Source: Bacillota bacterium | GTDB lineage: Bacteria > Bacillota_A > Clostridia > Lachnospirales > Lachnospiraceae | Assembly: GCA_023443625.1 (NCBI GenBank) | Contig: JAEZTQ010000101.1 | Span: forward strand, 47,144 to 111,143 | DNA length: 64,000 nucleotides | Direction: 5' to 3' | Shown: positions 1 to 7,680 of the stretch, piece by piece | Layout: every line of letters starts with the position of its first letter | Position numbering within the stretch: the first letter of the stretch is position 1 | Position numbers and translations under genes: made by a program | Notes under the pieces: model-generated | Seen by the model: only the letters and a program-made list of their open reading frames with translations | Told to the model about the DNA's origin: nothing | Database searches by the model: none

Positions 1-259
1 ACGTTCCAAACTTTATGAATTAGAGTTGGAGAAAGCACAAAGTGCGGAGGCTGAAGCAAGAAAAAGCCAGGTTGGTACAGGCGACCGTTCCGAAAAGATT
101 AGAACCTATAACTTCCCCCAGGGGCGTGTTACAGATCATCGTATCAAATTGACTGTTCACCAAATAGATGATGTAATGAATGGTGATTTGGAAGAAATCC
201 TTGACAGCCTCATCGCAGCCGACCAGGCAGCAAAACTAGCAAATATGAATCAAGATTAA
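1..259 (+). CDS. prfA: Peptide chain release factor 1, C-terminal part (partial at window edge)
   Basis: The reading frame is open from base 2 and ends at the TAA at 257-259, so only about the last 85 residues are in the window. The segment [19 protein letters not shown] is the well-conserved RF1 stretch just after the catalytic GGQ region, and the C-terminal helix follows. RF1 releases peptides at UAA and UAG codons on the ribosome. The last ten codons and the stop are included in a tandem duplication that continues downstream of the gene. Identity is very secure; the 5' part lies outside the window. Confidence 0.95.
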   Translation, partial: RSKLYELELEKAQSAEAEARKSQVGTGDRSEKIRTYNFPQGRVTDHRIKLTVHQIDDVMNGDLEEILDSLIAADQAAKLANMNQD

Positions 260-385
260 ATAGCCTGGTCGGCTTGCGACCAAGGCAGCAAAACTAGCAA
301 ATATGAATCAAGACTAAATAGCCTGGTCGGCTTGCGACCAAGGCAGCAAAGCTGGCAAATATGAATCAAGATTAAATAGCCTGGT
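225..385. repeat. 58-bp tandem repeat of the prfA 3' end (about 2.8 copies)
   Basis: Copies lie at 225-282, 283-340 and 341-385 (the last is truncated) and differ by only one to three bases. Each copy holds the last RF1 codons, the stop codon and, in the first two, a hairpin with arms CCTGGTCG and CGACCAAGG (264-285 and 322-343). The period is not a multiple of three, but only the first copy is translated as RF1. It looks like a recent slippage or unequal-crossover expansion between the gene and its terminator. Confidence 0.9.
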
Positions 386-387
386 AC

Positions 388-430
388 AAACCTTCCTGAA
401 ACAGCCATGTACAGGGAAGGTTTTATTATT
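388..430 (+). terminator. Rho-independent terminator after prfA
   Basis: The arms AAACCTTCC (388-396) and GGAAGGTTT (415-423) form a hairpin that runs into a T-rich tail. It lies after the repeated prfA tail, before the Fnr-type gene. Confidence 0.75.
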
Positions 431-443
431 TTACTGTAAGTTA

Positions 444-462
444 TATCATATAACCTATGATA
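444..462. promoter_or_regulatory. Inverted repeat upstream of the Fnr-type gene
   Basis: TATCAT (444-449) and ATGATA (457-462) form a perfect inverted repeat with a 7-base spacer, ending a few bases before the GGAGG ribosome binding site. The position fits an operator, possibly autoregulatory. Nothing but symmetry and position supports this. Confidence 0.3.
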
Positions 463-480
463 ACATGGAGGTAATGTGAA

Positions 481-1188
481 ATGTATTCATGCAATTGTGA
501 GAAATGCGCACATGAGATGTGTACAAGAAGAGTACCTATTTTTGCTGCCCTTGATAGGGATGAACTGAACAGAGTGGCTGATCTTATTATTAGAAGAGAG
601 TATGCTAAAGCTGAATTGATAACCATGGAAGGTGATCATCTTGATAGTCTTGTGATTATTAATCAGGGACAGGTGAAAGCTTTTAAAGATACCAATGAAG
701 GGAAAGAACAGATTCTCTACATCTTTTCAGCAGGAGATTTTTTTGGAGAAAAGAATATATTGCAGCAGCAGAAAGCTGCTTATCATATTGAGGCTCTAGA
801 AAGAACAAATGTCTGTATGATTAATAAGAAGGACTTTCAGCTTTTGCTACGTGAATATCCTGACATTGGACTGAAAATTATTGACGAACTTTCTAATCGG
901 ATTGATAAGCTTGAAAATGCAATTCATACGATGGGAACAAAAAATGTAGAAGTAAGAGTAAATTCTGTACTTCTGGAATTTGCGAAGAAGTATGGAAAGG
1001 ATCATATAAAAGGGGTGGAGATTGAACTTCCCCTGAGCCGGGAAGGTATTGCAAATTATATAGGGCTGACCCGGGAAACAGTTAGCCGCAAGATGAACCT
1101 TCTTCAGGAAGAAGGCATCATCGAGATGTTGGGTAATAAAAGGATTATCCTATTGGATAAGCAGGCATTAGAAGCTTCTGTGGAATAA
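481..1188 (+). CDS. Crp/Fnr-family transcription regulator with N-terminal cysteine cluster
   Basis: This 235-residue protein begins with four cysteines at residues 4, 6, 9 and 14, then a cyclic-nucleotide-binding-like beta-barrel (about 20-135), a dimerisation helix and a winged HTH near 180-215. The recognition-helix segment LTRETVSRKM has the E-x-x-S-R pattern seen in FNR. The cysteine cluster suggests a 4Fe-4S cluster sensing oxygen or nitric oxide, although its spacing is tighter than in E. coli FNR. The start has a GGAGG site ten bases upstream. The following DUF1858 and DUF438-hemerythrin genes fit a redox or NO-response module. The family call is secure; the ligand is inferred. Confidence 0.88.
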   Translation: MYSCNCEKCAHEMCTRRVPIFAALDRDELNRVADLIIRREYAKAELITMEGDHLDSLVIINQGQVKAFKDTNEGKEQILYIFSAGDFFGEKNILQQQKAAYHIEALERTNVCMINKKDFQLLLREYPDIGLKIIDELSNRIDKLENAIHTMGTKNVEVRVNSVLLEFAKKYGKDHIKGVEIELPLSREGIANYIGLTRETVSRKMNLLQEEGIIEMLGNKRIILLDKQALEASVE

Positions 1189-1253
1189 TATACATAGGAG
1201 TTCCTTATCTTGTGGTCTTGTCATAATTATGATATAAAAATAGCTATTTTTTT

Positions 1254-1284
1254 AAAAACTGTGAACACAATCACAGTTTTTTTT
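1254..1284 (+). terminator. Terminator hairpin containing a perfect Fnr/Crp-type palindrome
   Basis: An 11-bp perfect stem (AAAAACTGTGA at 1254-1264, TCACAGTTTTT at 1271-1281) with a 6-base loop runs into a T tract, a good intrinsic terminator for the Fnr-type gene. Its core is TGTGA-N6-TCACA (1260-1275), which is the consensus published for Bacillus Fnr and E. coli Crp. It also lies about 125 bases upstream of the DUF1858 start, so it could act as an operator. Confidence 0.8.
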
Positions 1285-1400
1285 ATTGCACAGGTGTATT
1301 CTATAACCAAGTGAAGCACATGTGCTGACAAATATATAATTCGAATATAACTTGTGGCGTGGCATTTATCCATACATAGAATAATGAAGCAGGTGATATA

Positions 1401-1628
1401 ATGAGTAAAAGAATTAATTTTCAGAAAAGTATCTATGAAATCTGTAAAGAAAATCCCGAGGTCATCAAAATTATGAAAGAGCTTGGCTTTGATAATATTG
1501 GAAATCCAGGGATGCTTAATACCGCCGGACGTTTTATGACCATTCCAAAGGGAGCAGCAATGAAAAATATCAACATTGATATAATTAAGGAGCATTTTAT
1601 GAATAAGGGCTATACCATATCAGAATAA
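1401..1628 (+). CDS. DUF1858 domain protein (ScdA/RIC N-terminal-like)
   Basis: A 75-residue single-domain protein with the conserved DUF1858 features: an INFQKSIYEICKENPE start, a KELGFDNI stretch and a NTAGRFMTIPKGA segment. In larger proteins this domain precedes hemerythrin domains in iron-centre repair (RIC/ScdA) proteins. Here it is separate and lies 12 bases upstream of the DUF438 gene. AGGTGA precedes the ATG. The two genes are probably co-transcribed. The specific activity is unknown; an adaptor or ligand-binding role with the neighbouring protein is inference. Confidence 0.8.
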   Translation: MSKRINFQKSIYEICKENPEVIKIMKELGFDNIGNPGMLNTAGRFMTIPKGAAMKNINIDIIKEHFMNKGYTISE

Positions 1629-1640
1629 GGAGGAAACAAT

Positions 1641-2870
1641 ATGAGTGAAATGATCAATAACAGAGAATATCGTCAAAAAGTATTAAAAGAGCTTATTATG
1701 GAGTTGCATAATGGAAAAAGTGTGGATGAAGTAAAAGAAAGATTTGAGAATTTGATTCAGGGGATATCTGCTACAGAAATTTCTGAAATGGAGAATGCTT
1801 TAATTAGGGAAGGTATGCCGGTTGAAAACATTCAGAAGCTCTGCGATGTACATGCTGCGGTATTCAAAGGTTCAATAGAAGAAATTCACCGTCCGGAGAA
1901 ACCAGAAGAGATACCAGGCCATCCTGTGCACACCTTTCGCTTGGAAAATAGGAAAATTGAAAGTCTTATTAATGATAAAATAAAGCCAGGGCTGGAAGCT
2001 CTTAACAGTTCCGATAACCAGCAGATTATTGCCGAACTCCTTAAGGATTTTAACACTTTAATGGAAATCGATAAGCATTATTCGCGAAAGGAAAATTTAC
2101 TATTCCCATATATGGAGAAGTATGATATCATAGCACCTCCCAAAGTAATGTGGGGTGTTGATGATGAGATTAGAGCGGCAATCAAGGAGAGTCGTAAGCT
2201 ACTTTCCGATTATTCTGGAGATAAAGAACAGTTTTTAGGTATAGCCAGGGAGGCCCTTGACAAGGTAATTGAGATGATTTTCAAGGAAGAGAATATTCTT
2301 TTCCCAATGGTACTAGAAACTTTATCAGAGGATGAATGGTCTAAGATTGCGAATGAAAGCGGAGAGATCGGTTACTGTCTTATCAAACCGGCAGGAAGCT
2401 GGAGACCGGTTAAAACTAATGTAGAAGACAAGGTAGAGGAGGAGGGTGCTAAGCCATCTAATAATGGATATATTGAGTTCGATGCAGGAATTCTTATACC
2501 AGAAGAAATCAATGCTATGCTCAACACCCTTCCCTTAGATATGACTTTTGTGGATAAGGATGGAGTTGTGAAATATGTATCCATGGGGAAGGAGAGGATT
2601 TTTGCCAGACCTAAGTCCGTTATAGGAAGGCTGGTGAATAATTGTCATCCCCCAGCAAGTGTACACATTGTAGAAAAGATTGTTGAGGATTTTAAAGAGG
2701 GCAGAAAAGACCATGAGGATTTCTGGATTAAGATGGGACAAAAGTATGTTTATATTAGATACTATGCAGTTAGAAATGAAAAAGGGGAATACCTTGGAAC
2801 CCTAGAGGTAACCCAGGATATCAAGCCCATACAGGATATTGCTGGTGAAAAGCGCCTGGTAGAAGAGTAG
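1641..2870 (+). CDS. DUF438 / hemerythrin / PAS domain protein
   Basis: This 409-residue protein has a DUF438 region (about 10-85), a hemerythrin-like four-helix domain (about 95-240) and a PAS-type sensor domain (about 290-400). Probable iron ligands lie in HPVHTF, DKHYSRKENLLFPYME and FKEENILFPM. The architecture is common in anaerobic Firmicutes and is linked to oxygen or NO handling. AAGGAGG precedes the start with good spacing. There is no kinase or cyclase output domain, so it probably stores, senses or transfers through protein contact. The domain calls are firm; the role is inference from the Fnr-type and DUF1858 neighbours. Confidence 0.85.
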   Translation: MSEMINNREYRQKVLKELIMELHNGKSVDEVKERFENLIQGISATEISEMENALIREGMPVENIQKLCDVHAAVFKGSIEEIHRPEKPEEIPGHPVHTFRLENRKIESLINDKIKPGLEALNSSDNQQIIAELLKDFNTLMEIDKHYSRKENLLFPYMEKYDIIAPPKVMWGVDDEIRAAIKESRKLLSDYSGDKEQFLGIAREALDKVIEMIFKEENILFPMVLETLSEDEWSKIANESGEIGYCLIKPAGSWRPVKTNVEDKVEEEGAKPSNNGYIEFDAGILIPEEINAMLNTLPLDMTFVDKDGVVKYVSMGKERIFARPKSVIGRLVNNCHPPASVHIVEKIVEDFKEGRKDHEDFWIKMGQKYVYIRYYAVRNEKGEYLGTLEVTQDIKPIQDIAGEKRLVEE

Positions 2871-3002
2871 TAGACCCTTGTAATCCTAATAGATTTCGAG
2901 TATAATGGCAAATATTAGATTTGACATAATACAATAAGAAATACTATGTATATATGGATCTATACCAATATAAGTTTAGTGATATATAAGAGGATTATTA
3001 GA

Positions 3003-3803
3003 ATGAAACCCAAAAGTTTAATAAGCAGTTCAAGTAATGCACAGGTTAAAAATATAGTATTATTACAGAAGAAAGCGAAGGCAAGAGGGGAACAGGGTGT
3101 CTTTGTTGTTGAAGGGCTCAAAATGTTTGAAGAAGCAAGAAGGGAAGGCCTTCTTATTAAAGCATTTGTATCCCAAAGCTTCTATCAAGAAAAGCAGTCA
3201 GATAGTCCTGGTTTTTTTGAGGGCTTGGATTTTGAGATCATTATTGATCAGGTTTTTAATGAGACTTCAGATACGAAAACTCCCCAGGGGATTATGGGAA
3301 TTGTAAAGCAGGCCAAACACAGTCTTGAAAGTATAATAACTGTCCCTGATGCCTGCCTTCTGTTATTGGAAGATATCCGTGATCCCGGTAACCTTGGAAC
3401 CATGATAAGAACTGCTGAGGGTGCAGGAATAACCGGGATCATTTTTAATAATTCTTGTGTTGATATTTATAATCCAAAAGTTATACGCTCAACAATGGGG
3501 TCCATATATCGGATGCCATTTTATCAGTGTGAGGATTTTTATGAAGCCTTGATGAAAATAAAGGAAAAAGACATTGTACTTTTTGCAGCCCATTTACAGG
3601 GAATTTCCTATGATACAGAAGGAAGTTTCAAAGGAAAGTGCGGATTCTTAATTGGAAATGAAGCCAATGGTTTAAGCGATAAGATATCCAGTTTAGCGGA
3701 CGTCTTAATCAAAATTCCTATGGAAGGGAAATTAGAATCCTTAAACGCTGCTATTGCAGCAGCTATCTTAATGTATGAGGCTCACAGGCAAAGGAGCAAT
3801 TGA
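3003..3803 (+). CDS. TrmH/SpoU-family RNA 2'-O-methyltransferase
   Basis: A SPOUT-fold methyltransferase of about 266 residues: an N-terminal substrate-binding part (FVVEGLKMFEEA) and a C-terminal catalytic knot with motif 1 LLLEDIRDPGNLGTMIRTAE, motif 2 FLIGNEANGLSD and motif 3 KIPMEGKLESLNAAIAAAI. It should methylate a ribose 2'-OH in rRNA or tRNA using S-adenosylmethionine. An upstream in-frame ATG at 2946 exists, but ATG 3003 has an AGAGGA site about eight bases upstream and gives the usual family N-terminus. The precise RNA target cannot be read from sequence. Confidence 0.88.
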   Translation: MKPKSLISSSSNAQVKNIVLLQKKAKARGEQGVFVVEGLKMFEEARREGLLIKAFVSQSFYQEKQSDSPGFFEGLDFEIIIDQVFNETSDTKTPQGIMGIVKQAKHSLESIITVPDACLLLLEDIRDPGNLGTMIRTAEGAGITGIIFNNSCVDIYNPKVIRSTMGSIYRMPFYQCEDFYEALMKIKEKDIVLFAAHLQGISYDTEGSFKGKCGFLIGNEANGLSDKISSLADVLIKIPMEGKLESLNAAIAAAILMYEAHRQRSN

Positions 3804-3941
3804 TTTCGTAAAAATTCCATTGTTTGGTCACAGCATCTTCACAATTTCTCAATATGATATATCTTGTGAGCTGGCACTACTTTATATCGTGGAAGGTACA
3901 TGTGTAATCATATAAGAAATACAGATAAAGGAGAGGATAAG

Positions 3942-4697
3942 GTGGCAATAGAGGTCTTTAATAGATATGAAAAGAAATATATGGTTTCGGAAGAAATTTA
4001 TGAAAAGATAAAACCTCTTTTGGAAGAACATATGGAAATGGATGAATTTAGTCGCAGTGGAGACTCCTATACCATTTGTAATATTTATTATGATACCAAT
4101 GATAATGAAATTATAAGAAAATCCATTGAGAAACCTATCTATAAAGAAAAATTTCGTATGAGAAGCTATGGTGTGGTTAACCCCAAGGATAAAGTTTATC
4201 TGGAGATTAAGAAGAAATTTAAAGGTTGTGTTAATAAACGAAGAACTGCAATAGAGTTAGCACAGGCCTATCGTTATTTGGAGACTAAGGAAAAGCCTGG
4301 TGATATGGCTATAAGCAATGCACAAATTTTAAATGAAATAGATTATATGCTGCAAAAGTATCCAACCCTTCACCCAGCAATATATCTTTCATATAATAGA
4401 AATGCCATGTTTGGCAAAGAGGATAGGAATTTTAGAATTACCTTTGATAGAAATATACTGACACGCCGTTATGATTTAGGCTTGGATTATGGTATCTATG
4501 GTGACCTTCTACTTCCCCAAGGTCTGAGGATTATGGAAGTAAAAGTTAATTATGCAGCTCCTCTATGGTTAGTAAGGCTGTTATCAGAATATGCAATTTA
4601 CCCTGTATCCTATTCAAAATATGGGATGGAGTATAAGAAATATCTTGTAATGAGTAATAAGAATATTACGACAGATGCTATGAGAAAGTGCATTTAG
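3942..4697 (+). CDS. VTC-domain protein (polyphosphate polymerase-like)
   Basis: The protein matches the VTC tunnel domain: FNRYEKKYMV at the start, a SYTICNIYYDT stretch, basic KFRMRSYG, acidic YLEIKKKF and EVKVNYAAPLW near the end, positions that line the polyphosphate active site in the yeast enzyme. It therefore may make polyphosphate from nucleotide at the membrane with its DUF4956 partner downstream. I chose GTG 3942 because AAGGAGAGG lies just upstream; an ATG at 3900 is also open but has a poorly spaced site. It is followed 10 bases later by DUF4956. The domain is certain; activity is inferred. Confidence 0.82.
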   Translation: MAIEVFNRYEKKYMVSEEIYEKIKPLLEEHMEMDEFSRSGDSYTICNIYYDTNDNEIIRKSIEKPIYKEKFRMRSYGVVNPKDKVYLEIKKKFKGCVNKRRTAIELAQAYRYLETKEKPGDMAISNAQILNEIDYMLQKYPTLHPAIYLSYNRNAMFGKEDRNFRITFDRNILTRRYDLGLDYGIYGDLLLPQGLRIMEVKVNYAAPLWLVRLLSEYAIYPVSYSKYGMEYKKYLVMSNKNITTDAMRKCI

Positions 4698-4707
4698 GAG
4701 GAGAGAA

Positions 4708-5400
4708 ATGTTTGAGACAATTTTGCAAGAAGGATCAGCTACAGACTTATCCATAGGCTTTGATACAGCGATTGTTTGTATTCTAGGAGCTTTACTTATG
4801 GGAGCAGCTATTTGCGGGGTCTACTATCTAACAACGAATAAGGGGAGCAGGTCTGATAGCTTTTCTTTGAGTTTGATTATCTTACCCGCAGTGGTTGCCA
4901 TTGTTATTATATTAGTTGGAGAGAATGTTGCTAGAGCATTTTCCTTAGCAGGCATCTTTACCCTAGTGCGTTTTCGTAGTATTCCTGGGGATTCTAAGGA
5001 TATAACCTTTGTGTTTTTATCTATGGCAGTAGGCTTATGTGTGGGACTGGGATACATTTCCTTAGGTGCTTTTATCACCCTTGTATTAGGAGGAGTGTTA
5101 GCTGTTGTCTACAGATTTGTGTTTACGAAGGCAAAACAGCAATTAAAGAGGTTGAAGATTACCATACCCGAGGATATGAATTATCAAGATGTCTTCGAGG
5201 ATTTATTTAGAAAGTTCACAAGTAGTCATGTTTTAAATAAAGTAAAGACCACCAATATGGGAACTTTATTTGAACTCCACTATGATGTAATTATGAAAAA
5301 GGACGTATCAGAGAAGGAGTTTATAGATTCCTTACGTTGTAGAAATGGTAATTTAACGATCTTGCTTGGTATGCCGGATAATCAAAATCAACAATTGTAA
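4708..5400 (+). CDS. DUF4956 membrane protein, partner of the VTC-domain protein
   Basis: The 230-residue protein has about four membrane segments in the first 140 residues, with the conserved loop LAGIFTLVRFRSIPGDSKD, then a cytosolic C-terminal domain of about 90 residues. DUF4956 proteins are repeatedly found beside VTC-domain proteins. AGGAGAG precedes the start and the gene follows the VTC gene by 10 bases, so the two are one operon. A strong terminator follows. A role as membrane anchor or export channel for the product of the VTC protein is inference. Confidence 0.8.
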   Translation: MFETILQEGSATDLSIGFDTAIVCILGALLMGAAICGVYYLTTNKGSRSDSFSLSLIILPAVVAIVIILVGENVARAFSLAGIFTLVRFRSIPGDSKDITFVFLSMAVGLCVGLGYISLGAFITLVLGGVLAVVYRFVFTKAKQQLKRLKITIPEDMNYQDVFEDLFRKFTSSHVLNKVKTTNMGTLFELHYDVIMKKDVSEKEFIDSLRCRNGNLTILLGMPDNQNQQL

Positions 5401-5415
5401 TAAGGGAATTAATTT

Positions 5416-5461
5416 GTCATTCTTTGTAGGGAAGAAGAGCCCTACAAGGAGTGACTTTTTT
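5416..5461 (+). terminator. Terminator after the VTC/DUF4956 operon
   Basis: A 16-bp stem (left arm 5416-5431, right arm 5440-5455, two G-U pairs) built around TTGTAGGG and CCCTACAA is followed by six Ts. It separates the two-gene operon from the LTA-synthase-like gene. Confidence 0.85.
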
Positions 5462-5506
5462 CTTATAATCAAAGAGGGATTAAGAAAAAATTAAGAATTT
5501 TACGGC

Positions 5507-5535
5507 TTGATATTCAATTGGTAATGAGATATTAT
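5507..5535 (+). promoter_or_regulatory. Promoter for the LTA-synthase-like gene
   Basis: TTGATA (5507-5512), a 17-base spacer and TATTAT (5530-5535) form a sigma-A-like promoter just after the preceding terminator and about 60 bases before the gene. A repeated TCAATTGGT motif (one copy in the spacer, one near 5562) could be a regulator site. Confidence 0.6.
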
Positions 5536-5592
5536 AAGGTTGATTTGTTAATTGTATATCAATTGGTTATTTAGGACATAGTGAGGGATACC

Positions 5593-7440
5593 ATGAAAAA
5601 GTTAAGGGAAATACTAGCTTCACCATATTTCGTATCGGTTTTATTTGTAGTTAAGATGATGGTATATTATGCTCTCATCGATGTAAATTATATGGAGATG
5701 GTTTTCATTATATTAAGTCTTATTGTCTGGGGCACAATTTATATCTGCTTTGGAAGAATGGGACTGAAGAGAAAACATTTCTTGTTTTTAATAGTCTATT
5801 TTCTTTTTAGTTTACTGATGTTTGCGGATACCATGTATTATAATTATTATAATCAGACAGTATCCATTAAGCAATTGTGGCAGGCAAAATCTGTTGCTGC
5901 AGTACCAAAAAGCTTTATTGCTACTTTAATACCAGCAAGCTTTTTATTATTTATAGATATTCCTTTTGCTTATATCAGTTTTAAGAAATATGCTACCAGG
6001 GAAAATCTTCAGAAATGGCTGCCTTGGCCTAAATTTAAATATTTAATCTATGTTTTTACAGTAGTATTTATTACATTAGTAGCAAACCCATTTCGCACCG
6101 CTGCTTTTGAGAAAGTAAATAGTGTAGAGTTCTTTACAAATCATGTAACGGATGTATATGAGACAATTTCTGATAACTTGTCCAAGGAAGCAATGGATGA
6201 GGAGGAAATCTTTGATGTACTTAATGAAGTAAAAGAAGATGTACCAAAGATGGATATTGTACGACATAAAGGCATAGGAAAAGGTAAGAATCTGATTGTA
6301 ATACAATTAGAAGCTTTTCAAGATTTTGTTCTTGGTGCAACCTACAATGGTCAAGAAATTACCCCTAACCTAAATCGTCTTATTGAAAAAGATACCTTGT
6401 ACTATGATCAATATTTCTCAAACATTGGAAAAGGAAATACAGCAGATGCTGAATTCTCTACTTTAAATAGTTTGTATCCAGTTATTGATGGGGAAAGTTA
6501 TCGCCTGTATCAGGATAATACCTATAATGGTTTGCCCTGGTTAATGAGGGATAATGGTTATTATTCTTTTGCGATCCATGGCTTTGAGGGTAGTTTCTGG
6601 AACAGAGAGTATGCTTATCCTCAACTAGGCTTCCAAGATTTCTATAGTATGGAGGACCTTAATCAGGAAGAAATAATCGGATTAGGAGTTTCAGACAAAT
6701 CAATGTTTGAGCAGCTAATGCCTGTTTTAGAGAAACAGACACAACCCTTTTTTACCTTTGCTATAACCCTAACCAATCATCATCCCTATGTACTTGATGA
6801 GCAATATGAGTCAATAACCCTGATTGAAGAAGATAAGGAAACTAAATTCGGTGATTATTTACAAACAGTACGTTACACGGATGAGGCTATTGGTCAGTTG
6901 ATAGAAGATTTAAAGGCAGCAGGCCTCTATGATAATACAGTGATTGCCTTGTATGGTGATCACCATGGTCTAAACTGTGGTATGGAGGATGTTCGTTACC
7001 GTGTAGGTGAATATATAGGAAGAATTTATGATTATGATGAGATGCTGAATATTCCCTTAATCATACACGTTCCTGGAAGTGGGGTAAAAGAAACCATCAG
7101 TACCACTGGCGGACAGATTGATTTTTTACCGACAATAGCAAATGTTATGGATATTACTTATGAAGAAACCTTTGTTCTGGGGCAGGATTTAACCAATGCA
7201 GAGGATGGTTTTGTGGCTTTTACTTCTTACTTATTTGATGGGTCCTTTGCTACCAATGATATTATCTTTGAGATTTCCAGAGAAGAGATTTTTGAAGGCA
7301 GCAGGGCTTGGAAGATCGGGACCAATGAGCAGGTGGATGCAGGTCTCTATCAGGAGGAATACGAAAAAGCCGTATTGCTAAAGAAAACTTCAAAGGAGAT
7401 ACAGGAACAGAATCTAATTGCTAATTTTATTGAACATTAA
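5593..7440 (+). CDS. LTA synthase family sulfatase-fold phosphoglycerol transferase
   Basis: This roughly 615-residue protein has about five N-terminal membrane segments (to about residue 170) and a large extracellular alkaline-phosphatase-fold domain. Visible active-site elements are QLEAFQDF, GKGNTADAEF with the nucleophilic threonine, HGFEGSFWNR, and the metal-binding YGDHHG. Family members transfer glycerol phosphate from phosphatidylglycerol to build lipoteichoic acid or decorate envelope glycans. The start was placed at ATG 5593 (GAGGGATA upstream); GTG 5581 is also possible. It has its own promoter and terminator, so it is probably monocistronic. Whether it makes LTA or another glycerol-phosphate polymer is open. 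Confidence 0.88.
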   Translation: MKKLREILASPYFVSVLFVVKMMVYYALIDVNYMEMVFIILSLIVWGTIYICFGRMGLKRKHFLFLIVYFLFSLLMFADTMYYNYYNQTVSIKQLWQAKSVAAVPKSFIATLIPASFLLFIDIPFAYISFKKYATRENLQKWLPWPKFKYLIYVFTVVFITLVANPFRTAAFEKVNSVEFFTNHVTDVYETISDNLSKEAMDEEEIFDVLNEVKEDVPKMDIVRHKGIGKGKNLIVIQLEAFQDFVLGATYNGQEITPNLNRLIEKDTLYYDQYFSNIGKGNTADAEFSTLNSLYPVIDGESYRLYQDNTYNGLPWLMRDNGYYSFAIHGFEGSFWNREYAYPQLGFQDFYSMEDLNQEEIIGLGVSDKSMFEQLMPVLEKQTQPFFTFAITLTNHHPYVLDEQYESITLIEEDKETKFGDYLQTVRYTDEAIGQLIEDLKAAGLYDNTVIALYGDHHGLNCGMEDVRYRVGEYIGRIYDYDEMLNIPLIIHVPGSGVKETISTTGGQIDFLPTIANVMDITYEETFVLGQDLTNAEDGFVAFTSYLFDGSFATNDIIFEISREEIFEGSRAWKIGTNEQVDAGLYQEEYEKAVLLKKTSKEIQEQNLIANFIEH

Positions 7441-7469
7441 AATAAACTAAAATTAAATATTTATAATAG

Positions 7470-7522
7470 AATGGGGTATTATCCTTACTGACATAGTAAA
7501 GATAACACTCCATTATATTTTA
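7470..7522 (+). terminator. Terminator after the LTA-synthase-like gene
   Basis: A long imperfect hairpin with arms 7470-7489 and 7495-7514 (AATGGGGT against ACTCCATT at the base) is followed by a T-rich stretch. Confidence 0.65.
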
Positions 7523-7551
7523 TATCATTGATATATTGTAGAATAATTTCC

Positions 7552-7580
7552 TTGACATTATTAATAATTTGGAATAATGT
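7552..7580 (+). promoter_or_regulatory. Promoter upstream of argF
   Basis: TTGACA (7552-7557), a 17-base spacer and TAATGT (7575-7580) form a near-consensus sigma-A promoter about 100 bases before the argF start. Confidence 0.65.
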
Positions 7581-7605
7581 ATAAATAAACATTAAACAGT
7601 ATAAA

Positions 7606-7651
7606 TATAAGTCTATCGTTACACCTATAATACAACATAAGTAGACTTATA
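7606..7651. promoter_or_regulatory. 10-bp inverted repeat in the argF leader
   Basis: TATAAGTCTA (7606-7615) and TAGACTTATA (7642-7651) are perfect inverted repeats 26 bases apart, between the promoter and the argF ribosome binding site. They could form a leader stem or bind a dimeric repressor. They do not match an ArgR box well. Confidence 0.4.
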
Positions 7652-7680
7652 ATTACTATAAGAGAATGGAGGAGATTATT

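Noticed and set aside
225..385. 58-bp repeat as a CRISPR or mobile repeat
   Set aside because: Units are contiguous copies of the end of prfA with no spacers; a local tandem duplication explains them.
1227..1595. Minus-strand ORF over the DUF1858 gene
   Set aside because: It overlaps a well-supported gene and its terminator, is low complexity, and lacks a ribosome site.
7571..7600. ArgR box upstream of argF
   Set aside because: Only loose A/T similarity to ARG boxes; no symmetric match.
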